DNA of 8,465 nt. Source: G039029935 sp039029935. Its GTDB lineage: Bacteria; Chloroflexota; Anaerolineae; Caldilineales; Caldilineaceae. The notes beneath the pieces were generated by a model. The model did no database searches, was not told the origin of the DNA, and saw only the letters and a list, made by a program, of their open reading frames with translations. Shown here piece after piece: positions 1 through 5,154 of this stretch (position 1 is its first letter; each line of letters opens with the position of its first letter). The stretch is from the NCBI GenBank assembly GCA_039029935.1, contig JBCCFC010000573.1, forward strand, positions 1-8,465. The letters are read 5' to 3'. The translations under genes were made by a program, and so were the position numbers.

Positions 1-167
1 ACACGAGGGCATATTCATTGAACGGGTATTTTATTTTTGTGGAATAATCCAAGCAGACACCGAATTCACTCGGTGGTACTTGTTATTTTGCAACAACTCT
101 AATATTTAAAATGACACAACATTACCGCTGAAATAAAAGCTGGAAACGAGGTGCCAAGAGCAGTAAT
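1..167. other. Left-edge intergenic stretch without a recognisable gene
   Basis: This AT-rich segment lies downstream of the minus-strand amidohydrolase gene. No reading frame of useful length was recognised on either strand. The only local structure is a short perfect dyad, CACCGA at 58-63 and TCGGTG at 70-75 with a 6-nt loop. It has no T tract on either side, so it is not called as a terminator. Confidence 0.5.
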
Positions 168-1478
168 TTATGATTCACGAAACAATCGCTCCACCACAGC
201 GTCACACATCACCTGACACCCTGCAACCGCATGGTCCTTGGTGATACTTTCACTCTCATTATGGCTGATGCCATCCTTGGTCGGCACAAAGACCATCGCC
301 GTCGGCACACCCATCGACGCCATGTAGACGGCATCATGTCCTGCTCCCGACCACATGCGGTGGCTGGTAAGTCCTCGCTGATTCGTACAACGGTCAAGCT
401 GGTCGATCAGTTCATCCGCAAAGGGACGTTGCGGTGAATGCCACAGTTGCTCCATTGTGATGGTGACACGGCGTCGTTGGGCAATGTCAGCGACGGCCTC
501 TTCTAATGTTTGTTTCATCTGCAACAGATTGTCCTCCGAGGGGTGGCGTGTGTCAATGGTAAGATCAACGCGACCGGGGACGACATTGCGCGAGAAAGGT
601 TGCAGCGATAGTGTGCCGACTGTACCACGTCCATCGGGTGCATGGGCGAGTGCGGCCTGCTCTACAGCCAACGTCAACTCTGCTGCTGCCACCAGTGCAT
701 CCTTGCGGTGTGTCATGGGTGTGGGGCCAGCATGTGAGTCCATGCCGATGATGGTCACGTCATACCAGCGCTGTGCCTGTGCGCCCGTGACAATGCCGAT
801 GGGAATATCCAGCTCTTCAAGGATGGGGCCTTGCTCAATGTGTATCTCAAAATAGGCGTCGATGGCACGGTCTGGGCGTGCTGGGTAATCCCCTGTAGTG
901 TCATTACCCAGTTCTTCACGAATGGTGACGCCATCAAAGTCAGTTGTATCCAGTGTCTTCTCCAAATCTAGCTTCCCCGCAAAGACACCCGACCCCATCA
1001 TCGGTGGCGCAAAGCGTGCCCCTTCCTCGTTGGCAAAGGAGACAATTTCGAGGCTGCGTGTCGGCCGGCGTCCAGCAGCATAGACTGTGCGCGCAATCTC
1101 CAATGCAGACAATACACCGAGCGGACCATCATACTTGCCCCCCGTTGGCTGTGAATCGAGATGGCTGCCCACCATCACCACTGGCAATTCAGGGCGTGTC
1201 CCCGCCATCACAGCAAAGATGTTGCCAATACGGTCACGAGAGACTTCCATACCCAGTTCGATACAGTCGTCGATAAAACGGTCACGTGCCACTCGGTCTA
1301 GCCCCGTGAAGGCCAGGCGCTTTACACCGCCTTTGGATGTTGCCCCGATTTGCGCCATGTCGTGGATGGACTGCCATAGTTGATCGCCGTTGATGTTGAG
1401 TTTTTCTGTCATCGTATGTTGCTCCATTGCGGGTTCCTCCATCGGTGAATTTGGATATTGTTTACGCCACTCGTCCAT
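168..1478 (-). CDS. M20-family Zn-dependent amidohydrolase (allantoate amidohydrolase / N-carbamoyl-L-amino acid hydrolase type)
   Basis: Likely a cytoplasmic, metal-dependent enzyme that hydrolyses an N-carbamoyl or ureido group, releasing ammonia and CO2 from allantoate-like or N-carbamoyl-amino-acid substrates. Seen in the 436-residue product: SHLDSQ (H106, D108), GGKYDGPLG with the bridging Asp D117, FANEEGARF with the Glu pair E151/E152, HIEQGP (H213), SHAGPTPM (H249, start of the dimerisation lid), SGAGHDA (377-383) and SHNESE (H406). In the family these supply the two-metal site and substrate pocket. Full-length members are usually about 400-420 residues, so the first 17-24 residues look like an extension. 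ATG 1476-1478 has GGAG upstream. ATG 1425-1427 (MEQH) has GGAGGAA and ATG 1410-1412 (MTEK) matches the usual family start better, so the true start is uncertain. It lies 72 nt behind the lipoprotein gene, beyond a terminator. Exact substrate cannot be read from sequence. Confidence 0.9.
   Translation of the reverse strand: MDEWRKQYPNSPMEEPAMEQHTMTEKLNINGDQLWQSIHDMAQIGATSKGGVKRLAFTGLDRVARDRFIDDCIELGMEVSRDRIGNIFAVMAGTRPELPVVMVGSHLDSQPTGGKYDGPLGVLSALEIARTVYAAGRRPTRSLEIVSFANEEGARFAPPMMGSGVFAGKLDLEKTLDTTDFDGVTIREELGNDTTGDYPARPDRAIDAYFEIHIEQGPILEELDIPIGIVTGAQAQRWYDVTIIGMDSHAGPTPMTHRKDALVAAAELTLAVEQAALAHAPDGRGTVGTLSLQPFSRNVVPGRVDLTIDTRHPSEDNLLQMKQTLEEAVADIAQRRRVTITMEQLWHSPQRPFADELIDQLDRCTNQRGLTSHRMWSGAGHDAVYMASMGVPTAMVFVPTKDGISHNESESITKDHAVAGCQVMCDAVVERLFRES
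1425..1440 (-). promoter_or_regulatory. Alternative start with strong ribosome-binding site in the amidohydrolase gene
   Basis: On the minus strand GGAGGAA sits about 7 nt before an in-frame ATG (1425-1427). This is a better Shine-Dalgarno match than the one before ATG 1476-1478. Using it removes 17 residues that lie outside the conserved M20 region. This is the preferred candidate start, though not proven. Confidence 0.5.
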
Positions 1479-1499
1479 GCGAACTCTCCTTTTGCAAAC

Positions 1500-1527
1500 A
1501 AAAAAAGGGTAGCCTAATGACTACCCT
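1500..1527 (-). terminator. Rho-independent terminator of the lipoprotein gene
   Basis: Read on the minus strand, AGGGTAG pairs with CTACCCT across an 8-nt loop (stem bases 1521-1527 and 1506-1512). A run of seven T residues (1500-1506) overlaps and follows the stem. It lies 24 nt after the lipoprotein stop and 22 nt before the amidohydrolase start codon. The amidohydrolase would therefore be expressed by read-through or from a promoter inside the lipoprotein gene. Confidence 0.8.
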
Positions 1528-1550
1528 GTGTGTTTCATGTCCCGAAACGG

Positions 1551-2561
1551 TTAGTTGGCAACAGCCAGTGTCCCCGATGGTGGGAAGAACACATTTACGT
1601 TTACTTCCGCAGTCTGAATGACTGGCAGCAACCCTTCGACCATCGCAATGATTTCGCCAGCATTCATGCCAGAGTCAGCCAGCGTGTCCCACAAGCCCAA
1701 TGAGTCAGCCATATCTAGGACGTGTTGCAGTTTGCCATCGTCCCAGCTAATGTGTGGCAGTGCCATGTCATTGATGTGGATCATGATGCCTGGTTGACCA
1801 GTCGAAATGGTCAATTGCTCAATGCCGTTGTCTGCCATTGACTGAATCATCTCTGGTGGCATACGCAGTGAATCCCACGGCACACCCGTCAGGTTGGTCC
1901 ACTCAGCATCGGTCATGTCAGCAATCGTGACGCCACCATCAAGATCATAGAAGATAGGCAGGTTGATGCGTGGTGGTGTACCCACAGACGCCAAGAAAGA
2001 TTCTTGCGTTTCGCGGGCGGCCATGGCAGATTCGCTTTCATCCTCAATGTATGTTGGGATGGCTTCCGCACCCTCCGCCATTGGGAAAGAGACAATTGCC
2101 CCAATGCCCAAATGACGAATCAATGGCAGTAGTTTGTCTAACCCCGCAACCTCAACACCCATCGCACCAGCCAGTTCGCCTGTGCTTGCCAGCGATTCAC
2201 CATCCCATCCAATGGATGGCATGGAGCGACCATTGACAATCAGGTCCAAGCCATCAACACGTAGGCTGATCTGGATGTGTTGGATGTTGTTGTCAGTCAT
2301 GGCTTGGATCATGGCTGGGTCCATTGCAAGCCCTTCGGCTGCACCTGGTTGAACCATATCGGCGACCTGTGCTAATGGCATGTTGGCGATACTTGGGTTG
2401 CCATCGGCGTCATACTCGATGACCAGCGCAGGCATGTCTACAACAATACCACCCAGTTCGGCCACTTCACCTGCACCTGCACGAGGCGCACAACCGGACA
2501 CAACGAGCAGGGCAGCGATGATGAAGAGCGACAAAGCCCGCATGGTTTGCTTCTTTTGCAT
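1551..2561 (-). CDS. Secreted lipoprotein with an internal tandem duplication, function unknown
   Basis: A 336-residue product beginning with a type II signal peptide: basic MQKKQTMR, a hydrophobic core (SLFIIAALLVV) and a VSGC lipobox with lipidation at Cys24. It should be anchored on the outer face of the membrane. The mature part contains two homologous halves, roughly residues 47-160 and 203-328. Each opens with a YDxDG...IA(N/D)M segment, followed by MxPxMIQ(A/S)M(A/T)DN, an IS strand, a (V/I)N..(S/A)(M/L)P.I.WD element, a helical (A)GAMG / DSLG region and a closing V.(S/F)FP-like strand. No catalytic motif or known family was recognised. The start is well supported: AGGAGG lies 8 nt before the ATG, and a TTGACA-N17-TAAAAT promoter lies upstream. 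A terminator follows at 1500-1527. Confidence 0.85.
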   Translation of the reverse strand: MQKKQTMRALSLFIIAALLVVSGCAPRAGAGEVAELGGIVVDMPALVIEYDADGNPSIANMPLAQVADMVQPGAAEGLAMDPAMIQAMTDNNIQHIQISLRVDGLDLIVNGRSMPSIGWDGESLASTGELAGAMGVEVAGLDKLLPLIRHLGIGAIVSFPMAEGAEAIPTYIEDESESAMAARETQESFLASVGTPPRINLPIFYDLDGGVTIADMTDAEWTNLTGVPWDSLRMPPEMIQSMADNGIEQLTISTGQPGIMIHINDMALPHISWDDGKLQHVLDMADSLGLWDTLADSGMNAGEIIAMVEGLLPVIQTAEVNVNVFFPPSGTLAVAN

Positions 2562-2569
2562 GTGTTCAT

Positions 2570-2575
2570 CCTCCT
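2570..2575 (-). promoter_or_regulatory. Consensus ribosome-binding site of the lipoprotein gene
   Basis: Perfect AGGAGG on the minus strand, eight bases before ATG 2559-2561. It fixes the start codon of the lipoprotein. Confidence 0.85.
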
Positions 2576-2664
2576 AATGGTTTGTAAGCTAAAGAAAAAA
2601 GGAAGCCAAGGGTACTCTCTGAAAAACAAAAAATAATGTTGTAATAAGAAAAGATTCTGCCTGT

Positions 2665-2693
2665 ATTTTACATGTAGGATAGGAATGTGTCAA
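2665..2693 (-). promoter_or_regulatory. Sigma-70-type promoter of the lipoprotein gene
   Basis: On the minus strand a perfect -35 TTGACA (2688-2693) and a -10 TAAAAT (2665-2670) are separated by exactly 17 bases. Transcription would begin near 2657, giving a leader of about 95 nt before the AGGAGG site. Confidence 0.75.
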
Positions 2694-2733
2694 CTCTGTT
2701 TTTGTTGTATCGGAAAAGAGCCAATTGTTGTGG

Positions 2734-2791
2734 AGATACCCAATCTGTTTTTGGGTAGAGAAACGTTTTAAACTATCAGGAGGTTGGCTAC
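2734..2791. repeat. Decayed relatives of the 83-bp structured repeat
   Basis: Two short segments match the hairpin units of the intact repeats. Positions 2734-2747 (AGATACCCAATCTG) match the copy-2 unit AGATAACCAATCTG at 13 of 14 bases. Positions 2774-2791 contain TATCA, a one-base insertion, and then an exact GGTTGGCTAC. Their order is reversed relative to an intact element, so they may be the tail of one decayed copy and the head of another. A separate 7-bp hairpin, TACCCAA/TTGGGTA, occupies 2737-2757. Confidence 0.5.
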
Positions 2792-2833
2792 ACGGATTGC
2801 GCAAAGAGGGATGAAAAACAACAATTCCTGTAC

Positions 2834-2862
2834 TTTAATAAATGCGCAAGTTGTGATATAAT
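2834..2862 (+). promoter_or_regulatory. Extended -10 promoter for the anchor/FGE-like gene
   Basis: A perfect TATAAT (2857-2862) is preceded by TG plus one base, making an extended -10. The -35 region (TTTAAT at 2834-2839, 17-bp spacer) is weak, as is usual for extended -10 promoters. Transcription would start near 2869 and run through the 83-bp repeat before the ATG at 2994, leaving a leader of about 125 nt. Confidence 0.65.
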
Positions 2863-2877
2863 GATTAGAATTATCCT

Positions 2878-2960
2878 GTTGAATAGGAAAGTAGTAACCA
2901 GTAACACAGATTGGTTATCTGTGACGCAGGTAGCCAACCTGCGATACTTTCCTTTGTTCA
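2878..2960 (+). repeat. 83-bp structured interspersed repeat, copy 1
   Basis: This element aligns without gaps to the reverse complement of 6436-6518, with 7 mismatches in 83 bases. Outer arms GGAAAGTA (2886-2893) and TACTTTCC (2945-2952) enclose two adjacent perfect hairpins, one base apart. The first is CACAGAT-loop-ATCTGTG (2905-2923, loop TGGTT) and the second is CGCAGGT-loop-ACCTGCG (2925-2943, loop AGCCA). Together they can form a three-way junction. The two loops are complementary if one G-U pair is allowed. It lies in the 5' leader between a promoter and the ATG at 2994. Known alternatives are REP/MITE-like elements or a structured leader RNA; the family was not recognised. Confidence 0.85.
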
Positions 2961-2993
2961 AAAACGTTGATGTAATTCGTAGAGGCCAAACCA

Positions 2994-3107
2994 ATGAAAT
3001 ATCTATTCACATTTCTTAACCTTATTACCAGTTTCGCTATCCTAATCACGCTCAGTTTGCTCGCTGTCACACAGCCATCGCTGCGTCCATTGCCCCCCTT
3101 TGTCTGA
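2994..3107 (+). CDS. Short membrane-anchor ORF, probably the displaced N-terminus of the FGE-like protein
   Basis: A 37-codon ORF begins at ATG 2994 behind an AGAGG site (2981-2985) with 8-nt spacing. It encodes MKYLF, an uncharged hydrophobic stretch of about 25 residues that would span a membrane (signal anchor), and then a proline-rich QPSLRPLPPFV tail. It ends at TGA 3105-3107, overlapping the next ORF by 8 bases in a different frame. The overlap falls beside a C6 run (3093-3098). With one C fewer the frame would pass directly into the FGE-like ORF, reading ...LRPLPPLSDVFARW. The ribosome-binding site belongs to this ORF and none precedes the TTG at 3100, so this is more likely the true gene start than an independent small protein. 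Confidence 0.6.
   Translation: MKYLFTFLNLITSFAILITLSLLAVTQPSLRPLPPFV
3093..3098 (+). repeat. C6 homopolymer at the frame break
   Basis: Six C residues followed by TTT lie at the junction between the anchor ORF and the FGE-like ORF. Loss of one C (or a +1 ribosomal shift on CCC-T) fuses the two frames. Such tracts are prone to sequencing indels and to slipped-strand phase variation. Confidence 0.6.
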
Positions 3108-4635
3108 CGTTTTTGCGCGGTGGCGAGAGCGATTATTCACACGGCGTGGCGATACGCCGCATCAGAGTAAAACAGACAATCAACAACAAATTAAACCTGA
3201 TAGACAGCCCACAACACCTCATAACCATTCTCATGAAATGACAACACCCCAACAATTGCATATACCTGATAATGTGGTTATATCAACAGGCCAGATATCA
3301 ACAGGCCAGCATCGTCAAAATGGTGCTCATCAAGCCGAGACAGGGCATGAATTTCGACTTTTAGAAGAAATGAACGCACTTGTATACAGTGGCAACGAAG
3401 CCGATCTATGGCAGGCTGCACGGCAGATGAACCTGAGAATTGCGCAACAAGACCCAGATTTGAGCATCTCTTTGGCGCGTTTTATGATGAACCAGCTAGA
3501 GTCTAATGAGCAAGCGAAGCAGGATGAAGCCCACTCTTTACTGGTTGCCATTGGCAAGACCAGCGATGCCGCTGTGAATATGATGGTGGCAAATTTGCAC
3601 CACGCCAAACCAGCGATTCGCACTCGGTCTATTCGCATCTTGGCTGACATCAACAAACCGACCCGTTTCGTTGTGGACGGACTCGCCAAAACGTATCGTG
3701 CAGATACGCATAACGAATCACGTCATGCAGCACTCCATGCACTAATCACGCTACGACAGGAAGCCGCAATCAATATGGTAAAAATTCCTGATGGTCCATT
3801 TGTGATGGGGAGCAAAGCCAGTTTTGCGTGGTCTACCCTGACAGATGCAGCGTATCGCAAGGCTATCCAGTTTGAGCAGCCCCAACAGACCATCGAACTG
3901 CCAGTTTGCTATATGGATCGCTATCCTGTGACCAATGCAGAGTATGCCAAATTTATCGACGATGGTGGCTATGACAATCAGTCGTACTGGCCCGAAGCCT
4001 ATCAAATATCCCGTTGGATGCCTATGCGAGGTCCTGGCGTTTATTTGGATGATGGTGGGCTGAATAGCGCAAACCACCAGCGTAGACACCCTGCTTTTTG
4101 GCTGGACCCGCGTTTTAATGGCAAGGAGCAACCTGTCGTGGGCGTGACGTGGTATGAGGCGATGGCCTATGCAAGATGGGTAGGCAAACAACTACCAAAT
4201 GAGGCGCAATGGGAGAAAGCGGCACGGGGAACAGATGGACGGCACTATCCTTGGGGTAATACGTGGCATGAAGGGAAAGCAGCAGCCAATACAGCTATAG
4301 TTAACACAATTGAGGGTGAACTCAAAGGCCCCAATAAAAGAGGCCACAACTCTCCCCAAGGCGACAGCCCTTATGGTGTTGCGGATATGGCTGGTAATGT
4401 CGCTGAATGGTGTGTCAATCGCTGGTCAGGTACCTATGTCTATCAACAGGATATAGGTGATGTGATGCAAAGCGCAGTCCCTGACCATCGTGGAAACGAG
4501 GGCTTGATTGGCGTTACAAGAGGTGGCTCGTGGGCACAGAGCAAGCTATATGCGCGGTGTGCGCAGCGGAGCAAAGTCGGTCGGGCTGTTCGTAACCAGT
4601 ATACGGGGTTTCGGTGCTGTACGGTCGTAAACTAA
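3100..4635 (+). CDS. HEAT-like/FGE-sulfatase (SUMF1-type) domain protein
   Basis: As read, a 511-residue product from a TTG with no ribosome-binding site; the real N-terminus is probably the anchor ORF at 2994. Order of regions: basic RWRERLFTRR (8-16); a low-complexity polar linker (17-85) containing ISTGQ twice; an alpha-helical region (86-222) whose end (about 155-222) resembles HEAT repeats; and an FGE-sulfatase/SUMF1 domain (225-508). That domain shows VKIPDGPFVMGS, CYMDRYPVTNAEYAKF, PVVGVTWYEAMAYARW, QLPNEAQWEKAARG, YPWGN, GVADMAGNVAEW, VTRGGSW and GFRC. True FGEs oxidise a sulfatase cysteine to formylglycine using two cysteines in CYRYRC. Here that site reads KLYARC: the second Cys is kept (C487) but the first is Lys (K482). 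Sulfatase activation is therefore doubtful, and a ligand-binding or other SUMF1-domain role is equally likely. No sulfatase gene is nearby. Confidence 0.85.
   Translation: MSDVFARWRERLFTRRGDTPHQSKTDNQQQIKPDRQPTTPHNHSHEMTTPQQLHIPDNVVISTGQISTGQHRQNGAHQAETGHEFRLLEEMNALVYSGNEADLWQAARQMNLRIAQQDPDLSISLARFMMNQLESNEQAKQDEAHSLLVAIGKTSDAAVNMMVANLHHAKPAIRTRSIRILADINKPTRFVVDGLAKTYRADTHNESRHAALHALITLRQEAAINMVKIPDGPFVMGSKASFAWSTLTDAAYRKAIQFEQPQQTIELPVCYMDRYPVTNAEYAKFIDDGGYDNQSYWPEAYQISRWMPMRGPGVYLDDGGLNSANHQRRHPAFWLDPRFNGKEQPVVGVTWYEAMAYARWVGKQLPNEAQWEKAARGTDGRHYPWGNTWHEGKAAANTAIVNTIEGELKGPNKRGHNSPQGDSPYGVADMAGNVAEWCVNRWSGTYVYQQDIGDVMQSAVPDHRGNEGLIGVTRGGSWAQSKLYARCAQRSKVGRAVRNQYTGFRCCTVVN
3280..3309 (+). 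repeat. Tandem 15-bp repeat inside the FGE-like gene
   Basis: Two perfect adjacent copies of ATATCAACAGGCCAG (3280-3294 and 3295-3309) encode ISTGQ twice in the low-complexity linker. Fifteen bases keep the frame, so copy-number change would only lengthen the linker. Confidence 0.8.
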
Positions 4636-4639
4636 TTTG

Positions 4640-4722
4640 TTAATTGATGAATTGTTGAATTTGTGAATTGTTAATGCTGCACAAACATTAATAATTCACA
4701 AATTCAACAATTCATCAATTAA
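4640..4722. repeat. Large AT-rich inverted repeat between convergent genes, candidate bidirectional terminator
   Basis: Arms 4640-4676 and 4686-4722 are 37 bases each and complementary at 36 positions, with a 9-nt loop. It starts 4 nt after the FGE-like stop and ends 14 nt before the NIPSNAP stop codon on the other strand, so it can form a hairpin in either transcript. Each arm is built from degenerate GAATTG/GAATTTG words, so it may have arisen by inversion of a small tandem array. It has few G-C pairs and lacks a classical GC-rich stem, so termination is likely but not certain. A palindromic mobile repeat is the alternative. Confidence 0.8.
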
Positions 4723-4736
4723 TTATTAATCACTCT

Positions 4737-5057
4737 TTACTGAATCACAGAACGCGATGTTGATGTCAGTCGCGTCACCTTAATCTTACTGCGATCAATC
4801 AGACCACCCACCTTGGGGGCCATCTCGTTAAGCCACGTGTCGCTTTCATAAACAGCGGCATAGAGCTTCTTGCGCTCATCTTCATCGACAAATCGACGAA
4901 TCCACACATACAGGTCATCTTCTTCTGGGCTGACAAACGAGCCGATGACAACCATGCCTTGGGAAATCTGGAAGGGAATAATCTCGCCTTCCATGTATTC
5001 GACCCATTCATCCATCTTGCCTGGCATCACGCGATATTGACGTAGTTCAAAAAACAT
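4737..5057 (-). CDS. NIPSNAP family protein
   Basis: A 106-residue product, the normal size for a one-domain NIPSNAP protein (a dimeric alpha/beta-barrel ferredoxin-like fold). Typical elements are visible: FELRQYRVMPGKMDEWVEYM at 3-22, a conserved Pro (P28) in EIIPFQ, VVIGSFVSPEEDDLYVWIRRF at 36-56, then DEDERKKLYAAVYESDTWLNE at 58-78. No transmembrane segment or signal peptide is seen. ATG 5055-5057 has AAGGAGAG about 5 nt upstream, so the start is firm. It follows the dehydratase gene on the same strand with a 97-nt gap that holds GGTTGCA heptamers. Family members are often found next to sugar- or acid-catabolic genes but have no settled biochemical role; a helper or small-molecule-binding function for the pathway is an inference. 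Confidence 0.88.
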   Translation of the reverse strand: MFFELRQYRVMPGKMDEWVEYMEGEIIPFQISQGMVVIGSFVSPEEDDLYVWIRRFVDEDERKKLYAAVYESDTWLNEMAPKVGGLIDRSKIKVTRLTSTSRSVIQ

Positions 5058-5074
5058 TGTTCTCTCCTTGTAAA

Positions 5075-5103
5075 GGTTGCAGGTTGCAAGGTTGCAGGTT
5101 GCA
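5075..5103. repeat. Four GGTTGCA heptamers in tandem
   Basis: GGTTGCA occurs at 5075-5081, 5082-5088, 5090-5096 and 5097-5103, with one extra A between the second and third. The array lies in the 97-nt gap between the dehydratase stop and the NIPSNAP start, just upstream of the NIPSNAP ribosome-binding site. It is a simple-sequence repeat that could expand or contract. Confidence 0.85.
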
Positions 5104-5154
5104 AATTATAAAATGACTGATGCTATTTTAATGTTGGTGACACAAAATGGTCAA

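Noticed and set aside
58..75. CACCGA/TCGGTG dyad as terminator of the amidohydrolase gene
   Set aside because: It is about 90 nt past the stop codon and lacks a T run in the minus-strand direction.
457..1383. Plus-strand ORFs opposite the amidohydrolase gene
   Set aside because: They are compositional shadows of the conserved minus-strand gene, without motifs or start signals.
1913..2577. Several 60-90 codon ORFs on both strands across the lipoprotein gene
   Set aside because: All overlap the signal-peptide-bearing gene in other frames and have no recognisable domains.
2737..2757. Hairpin TACCCAA/TTGGGTA as a terminator
   Set aside because: No T tract follows on either strand, and it lies upstream of promoters on both sides. 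It is better seen as part of the decayed repeat.
3330..4191. Minus-strand ORFs of 119 and 146 codons inside the FGE-like gene
   Set aside because: They are antisense to clearly conserved SUMF1-domain coding sequence, with no ribosome-binding site or family resemblance.
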